Numbered from the stretch's first letter, positions 33,004 through 43,932 are shown. The stretch is DNA of 64,000 nt from Pegoplata infirma (GCA_963921195.1 OY992537.1:52848313-52912312); one strand, 5' to 3'. The notes: a model not told the origin generated them from the letters alone. Numbers and translations: made by a program.

Positions 33004-34095
33004 ATACCCTCCACTCTAGTGATAGAGGGTATATATAAGTTTGTCATTCCGTTTGTAACACATCGAAATATTGGTCTAGGACCCCATAAAGTATATATAT
33101 TCATGATCCTTGATCGATTTTAAGTCGATCTAGCAATGTCCGTCCGTCCGTCCGTCCGTCCGTCCGTCCGTCCGTCTGTCTGTCTGTCCGTTGAAAACAC
33201 GCTAACTTTTGAAAGACTTTACGGAGGCTCCTGAAGTTTGACATATATGTTCTCCGTTTACCGGGTCAGGTTGGTATTGCAATCCAGCGAAATCGGTCAA
33301 GTGGTTCAAAAGTTATGAGCAAAAGAGTAAATTTCGGCAAGGGTATTTTTCGAATTTACAAGATTAAAACCACTATAACTTTCGAAAGACAATTCTGAGG
33401 GGGCTGAAGCTTAGCATATGTATTTGTCGTTCTCCAAGGCTGTTTGGTTTTAAATTTCAGCAAAATCGGTTCAGTGGTTCAAAAGTTATAAGCAAAGCAC
33501 TGAATTTCAGATTTGTTTCACCTTAAACTGTTGAAAACTCGTTAAACAAGTTTTAAAAGCATGGTGAAATATGTACCAGTTTTTTAAAACTTGTTGTTTG
33601 TTTTTTTGTCGTGGGTGCAGTTTAGTTGTTAGACAAGTAAATATTTGTTATTGTTTTTGTAACTGTATGTAACGGTGTATAGTAAGAATTTTTGGAAAAA
33701 AAAATCAAATGAAGTAAAATAAAAAGTGGAAAATATGTGAAATATTTTTTTTTTATTGCATATAGGTATAAAACAACAAAAATATTTTACAAAGTAATTT
33801 TGTTACTCAAAGAAATTGTACACTAAAAAAAATATTTACACTAAAAAAAATGTTACACTCAAACAAAAAAATGTATACATAATTTTTTTTAATGAAATGT
33901 CACACTCGAAAAAATGCTGACAGTCAAAAAAATTTTACACTCAAAAAATTTGATTGATTAAAAAAAAGTTTTACTCAAAATAATATATTTCTAATAAAAA
34001 ATTTGTGATGCAATTTTTTTAGAAAATTACTATCAGATGACATTGTGGAGGGTATTCATAGATTCGACCAAGTCGAACTTAATTTTTCTACTTGT
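33004..34095 (+). repeat. Family A1 dispersed repeat nested in the LTR element leader
   Basis: An almost complete A1 copy: ATACCCTCCACTCTAGTG start, GTTTGTAACACATCGAAAT, TTGATCGATTTTAAGTCG, a GTCCGTCC tract (33138-33190), GGTTGGTATTGCAATCC, and AGATTCGACCAAGTCGAACT with TTCTACTTG at the end. It is not required for the LTR element and must have entered its leader after, or been carried with, the ancestor. The open frame is not affected. Confidence 0.8.
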
Positions 34096-35037
34096 TTTTT
34101 TTTTTTTTGTTATTCAGAGCATAATTTTTTTAATTCTGTTTTATCACTCTCATTTGTATTATTTTGTAAAATTATAATTGTTTTCATTTTTGTTTAGCTC
34201 TGATTTATATTATCACTCTGTTTCTTCATTGATTTTTTTTTTTAATTTTTATTGTTGTAATCGTACATTTTTGTTATTTGGTAATACTTTTTACTTGTGA
34301 TTTATCACTCTCTACATTTAAGTGTTATTTCGTATTCTTTTTTTTTTATATGTTCTTTTTGTAACATTTCTATCGAAGTTTCTTTTTGATTTAAAATTTA
34401 TGGTTACTTTTTAGTTAAATTGACCTTGAGTTAATTTTGGAGTTTTTCTTGTTGTATTATTTTATTTATTTAGTTTTTTTTTCACTTCATTAATTCTATT
34501 TTCTTTTTTTTTTTTGTTTTTTATGTTGAATTTAATTATGTTTCAAAAAAAATTTTAGTTAATTAGATTTTTATTAAAGTTATTTATTTAAGAATTTTTT
34601 TTTTTAAATTATATTTTAAATATTTATTAAATTATTATATAAAAGTTTATTTTTTTACGCACTTGTATGTTTTAATTATAATTATTATTATTGACAAATG
34701 TTTTCAAATTTGTCACACTGTTTATCACAAAAACTATTTTAAGTTTCGCGATGTTTTTTTTTTTCTTTTGTTAAACTTATTAAAACACTTTTCACTTATG
34801 GAAAATTTATTATTTGTTTTAATTTGCAGTTTAATTACAAATGATTTAAAATTTGTACAGTTTTTGTTACTTTCTTTCACAAAATATTTTTAAGTTTTTT
34901 TTTGCTACTTTCTTTCACAAAATATTTTTAAAATTTAATTAGTTTTGGAAGTTTAATTGCTTGTGAAAAATTATTTTTTCAATTTTTCACTTTAAGAAAA
35001 CTTTTTCTTCAATTAAACTTCTGGTTGGTTCGTATTT
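34096..35037 (-). other. Untranslated leader of the gag-only element
   Basis: T-rich on the plus strand (A-rich in the element's sense). Together with 32697-33003 it forms a leader of about 1.25 kb once the A1 insertion is discounted, which is long for this group. It may hold packaging or internal promoter signals, but none can be recognised. The open frame at 34663-34893 is on the wrong strand and has no motif. Confidence 0.5.
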
Positions 35038-35047
35038 GACTGCGCCA
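35038..35047 (-). promoter_or_regulatory. Primer binding site, tRNA-Ser type
   Basis: The minus strand reads TGGCGCAGTC directly at the end of the 5' LTR. This matches the PBS of the 17.6/297 group, which is assigned to tRNA-Ser. The following bases (AAATACG) do not extend the known consensus obviously. Confidence 0.8.
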
Positions 35048-35464
35048 ATTAATTAAAACAACATCGTACGTAAAATATTTTATATTATTTATTTTTATTT
35101 ATTAATTAAACATTTCTTATTATTATTAATATTTATTTATTTATTAATTTTTTAAACAATTCCAAATGAATTCAGATTATGAACTGAACTAAAATTCCAC
35201 AAAAGTTCTCTTTTATATAATACAAAATGTAACGGTAATTAAAGTTTAAACTAGTATAAAAATAACGATATCAAGAAGTAATAAGAATTAGTAAAAGTAT
35301 AATAATTGAATATGAAAGATAATATGTAATAAGATAAAGAGAAAGAGATGATAATTTAGATATTTAAAGAAATTAAGATAAATTATATATATAAGATAAT
35401 ATGGAGTCAAACATGAAGAGTGGGGAAAGGGATAGATTATAAGGAGTATTCACAATATATAACT
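35047..35464 (-). repeat. 5' LTR of the gag-only element
   Basis: The upstream LTR relative to the minus-strand orientation; see the partner at 30142-30559. It would contain the promoter for the gag-like transcript, but no core promoter motif was identified with confidence. Confidence 0.9.
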
Positions 35465-35468
35465 CTAG

Positions 35469-35545
35469 GAACATAACACATATTCGTGTCAAATTTCGGT
35501 AGTCTAGCTCTTTTACTTTAGACCGCATCGTGTTAAGTACAGACG
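35469..35545 (-). repeat. Family A2 remainder beyond the LTR element
   Basis: GAACATAACACATATTCGTG, TTTCGGTAGTCTAGCTC and ACCGCATCGTGTTAAG continue the A2 copy at 29716-30137. The same order is seen, uninterrupted, in the inverse of 25310-25380. Confidence 0.75.
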
Positions 35546-35729
35546 GACATATAAAAAAAAATAATCGAGGTAAAAAATCAATTTTTCCAGAATTTGTTGT
35601 ACTTTTGATAAACAAATTCAAAATTTTAGTGTCCAATGTCTCCGGAAAACCCTCCCACCTGTCAATACTTCTTGTTTACATACTTTGACATATTAGAGTG
35701 TTTAAAAGATTCTGGGCAAAGCCGATTTG

Positions 35730-36221
35730 TAGTGTCCGACCGAATACACCTTTTTTGGCCGTAGCCGAAGCCGAAGCCGAATATTCAGCCACATTTTTAC
35801 TTTTCGGCCGAAACCGAAGCCGAATATTAAAAAAAAAATATTTGTGCAGTAAAAACAAGGAAAAAAGTGAAACTCGACTTGGCGGAATACACAAATGTTC
35901 TAAAATGTTGTATAGAACGATTTACTTTAAGCCAAAAACTTTTTTATGCATTTTTTGTAAATGAAAATTTTTTGGAGTGTAATTTTTTTTTGATCGAAAA
36001 ATTTTTTTGAGTGTAAAATCTTGTTTTAGCTTCAAAAATACTTAATAAAATGTTTTTGTGGCTTACTAATGTTATTCAAAGTGTGTTTAGTGTGTTTTTC
36101 AACACGTGAGTACAAAATTTATACAATTATTCGGTATTCGGCCATATTCGGCCAAAAATGTGGCCGAATAGTGCTTTTTGGCCGAAGCCGTAGCCGAAGC
36201 CGAATATTCGGTCGGACTTCA
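35730..36221. mobile_element. hAT-like element with CCGAAGCCGAATATTCGG repeats
   Basis: The ends are TAGTGTCCGACCGAATA and the inverse of TGAAGTCCGACCGAATA. Flanking 8-mers CCGATTTG (35722-35729) and CCGACTTG (36222-36229) differ at one base, which fits an aged hAT target duplication. Both subterminal regions are rich in GGCCGAA and GCCGAAGCCGAATATT words in both orientations. The centre (about 35850-36115) contains an A1-like fragment. The small open frames are in the repeats and are not genes. Confidence 0.75.
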
Positions 36222-36600
36222 CCGACTTGTTTTCAATTTCCTAATATTTTTAAAACTTTCCTCTTTTTTAACAATTTTCTTAAGTTTTTCTGAATTTTGT
36301 TCGATTTTGGATATACTGTAAACTCCAAACTATACAAATAATTTTGGATTTTGCTCCACAGTAGTTCGAATACAATATCATTTGGTATTTATTTTTTTTT
36401 TAAATTTTTTTTTTTGATATATTTTTTTTTGGATTTTGATTTACATATAAATTAATTAGGGTGGCAGCAGCTCTTCTCTTAAATTTAAGATTTCAGCCAT
36501 AACGGTTCAAAACTTTGGCTGTAATTATTTTTGACCTAAAAAGTGGCTCAACTGGGTAGTTCGAAAGAAAAATCTTATTTTTTTTTTAAATACCAGTTTT

Positions 36601-36742
36601 TGATTGGCGGTTCCTTTCTTAGAACATATTAACCCTCTATCTCGTATTTTTAGGGGTCATTTGAAAAAAGTACCAAAAAGACTCGTAAAAATAGAAGATA
36701 GAGGGTTATATAGTCTAAGAAAGAACCGCCATCAAATTTTAC
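36601..36742. repeat. Inverted repeat, arms about 57 bp
   Basis: TGATTGGCGGTTCCTTTCTT with AACCCTCTATCTCGTATTTT is mirrored by TAAAAATAGAAGATAGAGGG with AAGAAAGAACCGCCATCA, around a spacer of about 30 bp. It could be a small fold-back element; no target duplication was found. Confidence 0.7.
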
Positions 36743-37078
36743 TGAAGACATGTCTTAACATTATTTACCTCAGAATTAGATTTAATACTTTTTCAAAACG
36801 CTTTGAAAAAAATTGAAAACTTCAGTGGGCGATAAAGAAAGAAATCGAGGTAAGTTTCAAAAGCCTTCGGGAGGTTTGGTCTTCTATTGGTATACGTTAT
36901 TTTTTTTTTACATTCGAAGACCCCAAATGTTTTGCACAGTGTTAAAAACGGAGAAAAAGGTTTCATATTCCGTTATTTTTATCAAATGAGGGACTATGGA
37001 AACACTACATATAAATTTAGTGCAACCCTAATATATACACCATTATACACATGTTGTTGTACATTTTCTATACATCTA

Positions 37079-38148
37079 CACTCAGAAAATTATTGCAGTT
37101 ACTACATGACGGTCGTTTGTGTAGTAAGTAGTAGCTGTTGTTTTTAACTACAATTTCGGTCGTTTTTGTATGAAAAAATCTCAAACAACTTTTTTTGAAG
37201 TAGTTTCAAAAAATAACTACAAAAAATATACTACACTGTAGCAATAGTTGATTTATGTAGTTGTTTTTAGTTTTTTTTCTAAAACTCGTTTTTTTCTAGA
37301 AATTTTTATTGCAAACGAATGTGTCGAGCGAGTTGGTCGTGCGGGATGCGGAAGGAATTATTTTTACACCAAATAAATAATATCTAAATAAATTAAATTA
37401 CAATTTATTAAATTTAATTATAACAAAAAATATGTTTTTGGAAAAATATTCTTGAGCGAAAGAAAATAAGTGGATAAATGAGATAACAAGTGTGTATAAT
37501 ATAGCGCTCACATAAGCGTGCGTAAAAACCAATCGGAAAAAAACAAAATAAAATGTGTGCAGTGTTTTGTTTTCTTATGAGCGCGCCATCTTTCTTTTCT
37601 TTGTATACACAACAGAGCAGGTACATACTTTTTTGAAACATTTCAAATTAATTCTTTTTTTTTATAAATCAATTTTGCCAAAGCATTTCGTTTTTTTTAT
37701 TCCAGACAAATTTTGATCAGTAGCGGTGAAAATTTGAAATGAACTGTTAAAAAAACAAAGGTAAATACAATCAATTTATTTTGTTTAACATTTTATTAAT
37801 ATAATTTTTTTCTTCTATAATTCCAGATAAATACATAAAAAAATTGTCATCATGTCGAAATTCTATACAACCAACTGAAATGTATTGCTTTTTAAATAAA
37901 TAAATATCAATCATTTAAACGTTTAAGAAATTTTTTAAATAAAATTTCAGGCAATTGTAGAAAAAACAACTGTATTAAACAGTTTTGTAGTAGTTTTTAC
38001 TACATTTTGTAGTTGAAAATCAATAGTTAAAAACAACAACATGTTCAGTTGTTTTTACCGTTTATGTAGTGGACGCCTTTTCAACGACAAAATGTAGTCA
38101 AAACAACTGTCTTTTGTAGTAGATTTTACCGACATACTTTTTTGAGTG
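37079..38148. mobile_element. TA-flanked MITE, CACTCA family (1070 bp)
   Basis: The ends are CACTCAGAAAATTATTGCAG and an inverse end CATACTTTTTTGAGTG, with TA at both borders. The interior repeats GTAGTAGTTTTTACTAC-like words near both ends (about 37100-37260 and 37980-38130). The 37414-37641 minus-strand open frame has no motif. It is longer than the other members and is probably a different subfamily that shares only the tips. Confidence 0.65.
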
Positions 38149-38954
38149 TAACAACGATTTAGTTTTTTTTAAATGCAGCAGGTTTATTTGAAATAGAGTT
38201 TTATTTTTGTGTGGTTTTACACAATTTTTTTTTTTTGTTGATGTCTTCTATTTTTTTGTATTTTGTTTGACTTTATTGTTATGTTGTGACTCTAACAAAA
38301 CAGTTGTTGTTTTGTGATAAAAAAACACACATGGCGTTTCCCTATAAGGACTGTCTCTTAATAACAGCATCACCTCCCCAAAAAAAAAAAAAATAAAAAC
38401 TTTACCAAAACGTGCATTTACAATAAAATGTTGCAAAAAAACAGGGTATTCTTTTTTTTCCCATACTAAACTCATCTATAACAAAACAGTCAACTTTAAA
38501 GAAGTACATAGAATATGGATTCAGCTTTTATTTTTCATTTTAGTAGGGATTCTCCAAAAAAAATAATCCATAAAAATGTCTGATGGCTTAAAAAGATTAG
38601 TAAAAGATTTATTTTTATACATACAAACGAGAATATGTATAAAAATAAAACGGTTCATAAAAAATCTTTGTTTTTTTATTTTAAATTTTCCATGGCAATT
38701 TATTGCCTCCGAAATTTTAAGTTCATTTTGCTGTCTTTGGAGCTTTAAATTTGTGTAAAATTTTTGACGAGAACATTATGGTTTTAATTATTAAAGAAAA
38801 ATTTTAAATATGGAATAAAACAATTTTTATTTTTTATTAAAATTTATCAGAATTTCTTCATGAAGCCAAAAAAAAAATTGAAATTTGTGATTTGGTAAAT
38901 TCCGAAAAAGGTTCAAAGAAAATTAATGAACTACACTGTCGCAAAAACTAAAAA
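38149..38954. other. AT-rich DNA, no gene recognised
   Basis: Short open frames (38248-38475 minus and 38576-38758 plus) lack motifs. No repeat structure stands out. Confidence 0.4.
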
Positions 38955-39025
38955 GCTCGGCACCTTACTGGTAAAGCTAATTCGGGTACGCTGAATTCAG
39001 TGGTGCTAGCCGTTTTTCGAAGTTA

Positions 39026-39285
39026 CACCAAAAAAAAAAACGTGGGTATTCAATACTAAAAATTTTACTAATGAACTAATTTTTTAGTCCAAAATGATCT
39101 AGTGCAGGCGTTGGTAATCAATACTAAAATTTTTTACTAATATTATTCAAAACCAGTAGAAATTACTAATTTTAGTACTTTGAAGATACTAAAAAACTAC
39201 CGTACTACTGGTAATTAGTAACTTATTAGTAGATTTTGGTACCAAATCACTTACTAATATTTTTACTGCAGAATTATTTTGAGTG
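39026..39285. mobile_element. Small TA-flanked MITE (260 bp)
   Basis: The ends are CACCAAAAAAAAAAACG and the inverse TTATTTTGAGTG, with TA on both sides. The inverse copy of the host sequence near 44430 reads CGAAGTTAGTGCTCG without insertion, giving an empty-site comparison. The interior has TACTAAAATTTTTTACTAAT-like internal repeats and no frame. Confidence 0.7.
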
Positions 39286-39732
39286 TAGCGCTCGTATTCG
39301 CGATATATGCGATTTAAAATTGTAAAGCTAAAGTACTAGAAAAGTTAACTTTTTATGCTTTTGGGATAGTTTTTAAATATAAATTCAATAAATGCTTGTT
39401 TTTCCGAAAAAAAAAAAAAGAAAAATAAACTCGCGAAAAAAAAATTTTTTCGAAAAATTTTGTGTCTGCAGTGTATCGTATTCTACACATTTTCATAAAT
39501 TAATAGCAAAACAAAAAAAATTGCAAAAAAAACAAAAATCGCGAAAAAAATATTGCAAAAAAAATTTTTCGCGAGTATATTTTTTTTTTTTTTGTAAATT
39601 CAATAGAGTTTAGATGATAAAAACTCAGAATTTGTCTAAATAATATAATTTTTTTTTTTTACTTAAAGATAAAAAAAAAATAATCGCGAATATCGCTAAT
39701 ACACTTTAAAAAAACTGATATTACAACGGGAT

Positions 39733-39947
39733 TATAAATAAAGGTACACAATTTATTTATATAAAAATTATAACAATATTTTATTGTTCTTTCAGAGAAA
39801 AATTGTTTTGATATCAAACTACTTCAAAATTAGAAAATTAAAACGAATGTGAAAAAGTATTGGAAAATTATTTTACATAATGAAAAATGAAAAAGCGATT
39901 CAAAATTAATTTAAAGTATCATTTTCAAACACAGTAAAGTGCCTACA
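39733..39947 (-). repeat. 3' LTR of the CsRn1-like element
   Basis: 215 bp. On the minus strand it starts TGTAGGCACTTTACTGTG and ends CTTTATTTATA. It lacks 2 bp compared with the other LTR (AATTATAACAATA here, AATTAAATAACAATA there). Confidence 0.85.
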
Positions 39948-39961
39948 GGTACTCCCCCCTC
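39948..39961 (-). promoter_or_regulatory. Polypurine tract of the CsRn1-like element
   Basis: The minus strand reads GAGGGGGGAGTACC just before the 3' LTR. It overlaps the last two bases of the pol stop codon, so the coding region runs right up to the priming site. Confidence 0.8.
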
Positions 39962-42900
39962 AATGGACGCGAAAGCGTTCAGGAAATTTCACAGCTCTTC
40001 CAGATCTTGTTTTAGAAACTTTTTGTAAACGATGAGTTTCGAAGCTCTCAGAATCAATATTACTGTTTACGATGAAAGCAGGTTTGAGTCTCTCAATTGC
40101 TATTGTTTCCGTTTTATTGTTAACCAGCACTTGAAATATTTTCTTATTACGTTGTAAAACTTTAAAGGGTCCAGCATATTTTGGCTGAAGAGGTTTTGTA
40201 TATCCATCACGGCGAATCCAAACATGCGAACACGTATCCAATTCCTTGTGTACGAAAAACGCTCTTGAGTTTCCTTGATGATGTGAAGGTTCTGTTGGTT
40301 TTAGTTCAGAAATGATTTTTCGAATCGTTGCTAAATGTGATATTGGATCTACGTCCTTTACAATTTTGAAAAAATCGCCTGGAAGTTGCATTGTTTCCCC
40401 ATACAACATTTCTGCTGGCGATGCATCAAATTCTTCTTTTAGACATGATCTTAATCCAAGTAGAACTGAGTTTAACGATACTGTCCACTGAGCATTTCCA
40501 GCACATGTAAGCCCTGCTTTTAGTGTTCGATGAAAACGTTCTACTAAGCCGTTAGCTTGTGGATGGTAAGCTGTTGTAAAATTGTGAGATATACCCAAGT
40601 GGTTGGTGATTTCATTAAACATGTGAGAGGTAAATTGACTTCCTCTATCAGTTACGATTGTATTTGGAATTCCAAAACGGCATACCCACCCATCATAAAG
40701 AACTCGAAACACTGTTTCTGCACGAATATCCTTTAGTGGAAAGGCTTCCGGCCAGCGACTAAATCGATCAACACATGTCAACACATACGAATACCCTTCT
40801 GATTGAGGCAGGGGACCAACAATATCCATATGAACCATAGAAAACCGATTGCTTACAATTGGAAATTTTGCAAGTTTACTCTTGGTGTGACGTGTAATTT
40901 TAGAACGCTGGCAATCTTGACAACCACGTGACCACTCATTAACGTCTTTGTTCATTGATGGCCAGAAAAATTTTGAGCAGATAAGTTTACGAGTAGCACG
41001 TATGCCCGGATGGGATAATGAATGTATATTATTAAATATTTGCTGACGAAATTCTTGTGGTACATATGGACGAGCAGTGCCAGTAGACGTTTCACAGTAC
41101 ACTTGAGTATCTGTATTTGGAAGAGTGACAAGAATTATTTTAATTTTACCTTGAGACTGCAAAAACTGTTGGAGTTGATTGTCATTCCTCTGAGCTTGAC
41201 TTAACTTGTTATAGTCCACTGAATGAATTTGTATAACTTCAATTCTAGAAAGTGCATCAACAATAACATTTTGTGCGCCTGATATGTGTCTTACATCGGT
41301 AGAAAATTGGGCAATAAAATCGAGATGATTTCTTTGGCGAGGTGATGCTTTCTCTAATTTTTGTTTAAACGCAAACGTTAAAGGACGATGATCAGTATAA
41401 ATTATAAACTGACGTGCTTCCAACATATGACGAAAATGACCAATGGCCTTGTATATAGCTAACAGCTCACGGTCATACGTGCTATACTTCTCTTGAGTGC
41501 TATTAAGTCTCTTACTAAAAAAACCAAGTGGCTGCCAAGTATCTTCCACAAACTGCTCAAGAACAGCACCAACCGCAAAATTTGAAGCGTCAACTTTAAG
41601 AGCTAGTCTTGCATTTGGAGCGGGGTGAGATAAGAATGCTGTATCAGCTAACTCCTGTTTACACTTGTTGAAGGCAGCTACAGAGTCTGCAGTCCATGGC
41701 ACCTCACGATTATCATTCTTCTTTGTTGTACCTTTAAGAAAATCATTTAACGAAGCTTGCGTCATCGCACCACGCGGAAGGAATTTCCGATAGAAATTAA
41801 GCATGGCCAAAAATCGTCTAAGCTCTTTAATAGTCTTTGGTAGTGGATATTTAATAATGGACTCAACCTTATCCGGAAGTGGACTTATGCCGTTGGATGT
41901 TATGTGATGTCCAAGAAAATCAATCTCCGTTGCTCCAAAAACGCATTTTGCCGGGTTAACTTTGATGCCAAATTCTTTAAATCGTTCAAAAAGGATTGTA
42001 AGATGTGATAGATGTTCTTCTTCGGATTTTGAGAAAACACAAACATCATCGATATATACAAACACAAAATCAAGGCCCCGACAAACTCCATCAATAAACC
42101 TTTGAAAGGTTTGTGCAGCATTGCACAACCCAAAGGGCATTCTCATGAATTCGAATAACCCAAAGGGTGTGGTCACAGCGGTCTTTGGAATATCATCTGG
42201 GTGCACTGGAATTTGATAGAAAGCTTTAATTAAATCTAACTAGGAAAAGATTACCGAACCATGCAAGTTCATTTGAAAATCAGTCAAGTAAGGTACAGGA
42301 TATTTATCAGCAACAGTAATGCTATTGAGAGACCTATAGTCACCACACGGACACCATTCACCGTTAGGTTTTGCAACCATATGAAGTGGATTTGCCCAGT
42401 TACTGCTGGATGGTCTTATAATTCCCTTGTCCAACATATACTGGAATTCATCTTTCGCAGCCTTGAGTTTAACCGGGTCTAGTGGACGCGGTTTACAAGA
42501 AACAGGTGGCCCATGCGTGACGATATGGTGGTAAGTACCATGATTAGATTCGAAATTATCATTTGGTGTGAATATTTCAGGATAATTCTTTAGTAAAGTG
42601 TGGTAGACGGTTTCGCCAGAAACCATTTTTATGCCGGCAAAAGAGTCTTGTACTATATTGCCACTAGTCTTTAAGTTTGTTTTACCATCAACTAATACTC
42701 GTTGCTTTAAGTCAGGAAGAAGATGGTAATGGCGAAGGAAATCTGCTCCAATAATTGGACGAATGACGTCTGCCATGATGAATTTCCATTGGAAACTCCT
42801 GCGCAGTCCCAGATTTAAAGTGAGAATTATGTGGCCATATGTTTTGATTTCAGTGCCGTTAGCAGCGTAAAGAGATAGTTTTTGTGGTGATTTACGATTC

Positions 42901-43037
42901 TTACAAGGATAAACTGAAATTTCAGCACCAGTGTCAACGAGGAATTGAACTTTAGAATGTTGTTCAGTTACAAATAAACGACCATTATATACTTCGTCAA
43001 TACAAGTGGTCGAAGGACTCGTATTGGAAGTATCTAG
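39960..43037 (-). pseudogene. pol: pol of the CsRn1-like element, one in-frame stop
   Basis: This frame is -1 to gag and has 1026 codons. The protease has FLVDTGAEISVYP (DTGA at 42924-42935). Reverse transcriptase has PFGL and FVYIDD (YIDD at 42045-42056). RNase H has KVDASN, DRELLA, YTDHRPL and VDALSR. Integrase has an H-X3-H-X29-C-X2-C zinc site (HSLSHPG...CQDCQ) and a D,D35E triad (HMDIVG, VTDRGSQF, LVERFHR), followed by a GPF module (YAGPFKVL). There is no chromodomain. The frame is open except for TAG at 42240-42242, two codons before the first catalytic Asp block of reverse transcriptase (LDLIKAFYQIPV). All catalytic residues seen are intact, so the defect looks recent. Readthrough or a sequencing error cannot be excluded. 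Confidence 0.9.
42240..42242 (-). other. Nonsense codon in reverse transcriptase
   Basis: TAG between TTTTCC (F-S) and TTAGATTTA (L-D-L). Relatives usually have a Lys or Gln codon here, either of which is one base away from TAG. It is the only break found in pol. Confidence 0.85.
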
Positions 43038-43897
43038 TTTTTTTGGGCTTCATAATTACAAGGCTTTATACATTTTCGGGCGTTTTCACCAAACCGCCAG
43101 TGATACCAACAAATACCTGTTTCTTTTCTGGCAGCTGAGAGTCCTCTGGAACGAGATCTAGATGTTGAACGAGATTCCCGTTGAGATGATGTTGACCGAG
43201 ATTCCAACGCATCTATTCTGGCTATGATGGTGTCCAATTTTTTGGAAAAATCATCGCAGTTTTGGGTTGGAGAAACTTCGGAGACAAACATGGAGGATGA
43301 GTGCGAAAAGGCCTCAACAATTTTATCGGCTTGGATTGCTAATTTATCAATGTCACTGGGTTCACAAATTGCTAAAATACTTCTTACCTTGTCTGGTACT
43401 CGTTCCAAAAACAATGTTCTTAAAATTTCTGAACTAACCTTACCACCAGCTAAGGATTTCATACGTTGAAGATAATGGGACGGCTTTTGATCTCCCATTT
43501 CAATACCATTTAACAATCTTTTTAGTTGCTGTTCGGCAGATTCAGCAAATGAATCCATAATACGTGTTTTAATCGCTTCATATTTACCCGATGATGGAGG
43601 AGTAACAATTATGTCTTTTACCATAAACAAAACCGATTGATCCAAATTCATAACCAAGTACTCAAACTTCGTTGTATCTTGAGTTATGCCACAAATACGG
43701 AAACTTGCCTCAACTTGTAAAAACCAAATTTCTGGCTCTTCCTTCCAAAACGGGGGAAGTTTTGGAGTTTTTGATGATGATATTTCAGGCGCATTCATTG
43801 AAGATGTTGTTTGAAAAATCGGTTCTGATGGTGGTTGTCCTGAGGGTGGAATATTTTGCAATGTGCTGCTCGTAGGTAAATCTCCAAATACAGGCAT
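43034..43897 (-). CDS. gag: gag of the CsRn1-like element
   Basis: 287 codons from ATG at 43897 (MPVFGDLP). A further upstream TTG in frame overlaps the PBS and is not used as a start. Residues about 35-200 carry the capsid-type region with FWKEEPEIWFLQVEASF, RLLNGIEMGDQKPSHYLQRM and LFLERVPDKVRSIL, typical of the Gag of arthropod CsRn1-like elements. A Ser/Arg-rich stretch (STSSQRESRSTSRSRSR) precedes the zinc motif CWYHWRFGENARKCIKPC, spaced C-X2-H-X9-C-X3-C. This replaces the usual CCHC knuckle and is the clade hallmark. The frame is intact and ends with TAG directly after the slippery heptamer A AAA AAC, so most ribosomes would make Gag alone. Confidence 0.88.
   Translation of the reverse strand: MPVFGDLPTSSTLQNIPPSGQPPSEPIFQTTSSMNAPEISSSKTPKLPPFWKEEPEIWFLQVEASFRICGITQDTTKFEYLVMNLDQSVLFMVKDIIVTPPSSGKYEAIKTRIMDSFAESAEQQLKRLLNGIEMGDQKPSHYLQRMKSLAGGKVSSEILRTLFLERVPDKVRSILAICEPSDIDKLAIQADKIVEAFSHSSSMFVSEVSPTQNCDDFSKKLDTIIARIDALESRSTSSQRESRSTSRSRSRGLSAARKETGICWYHWRFGENARKCIKPCNYEAQKN
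43037..43043 (-). promoter_or_regulatory. Predicted -1 ribosomal frameshift site A AAA AAC
   Basis: In the gag frame the codons are CAA AAA AAC TAG. The heptamer A AAA AAC fits X XXY YYZ exactly, and the -1 frame continues open into protease (CTA GAT ACT). The gag stop follows at once. The heptamer is a well-characterised slippery sequence in retroviruses. No pseudoknot was modelled downstream. Confidence 0.8.
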
Positions 43898-43921
43898 TAT
43901 GATTGTTGCGTATTTTTTATT

Positions 43922-43932
43922 AGGGGTCACCA
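43922..43932 (-). promoter_or_regulatory. Primer binding site, tRNA-Trp type
   Basis: The minus strand reads TGGTGACCCCT two bases after the 5' LTR. TGGTGACCCC is complementary to the 3' end of animal tRNA-Trp, including CCA. This priming choice is characteristic of the CsRn1 clade. Confidence 0.85.

Larger units (their letters stand above)
30142..35464 (-). mobile_element. Non-autonomous (gag-only) LTR retroelement, 17.6/297-like
   Basis: Two 418-bp LTRs that differ at about one base enclose about 4.5 kb. Four-base target duplications (CTAG) lie at 30138-30141 and 35465-35468. On the minus strand the order is LTR (AGTTATATATTGTG...), PBS TGGCGCAGTC, a long leader, one 620-codon gag-like frame, the polypurine tract AAAGGGTGGGGG, LTR. 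The tRNA-Ser-type PBS and the AGTTA LTR start are features of the 17.6/297/gypsy group of insect Ty3 elements. No protease, reverse transcriptase, RNase H, integrase or envelope sequence is present, so mobility would need enzymes from another element. The leader contains a nested A1 repeat. Confidence 0.85.
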
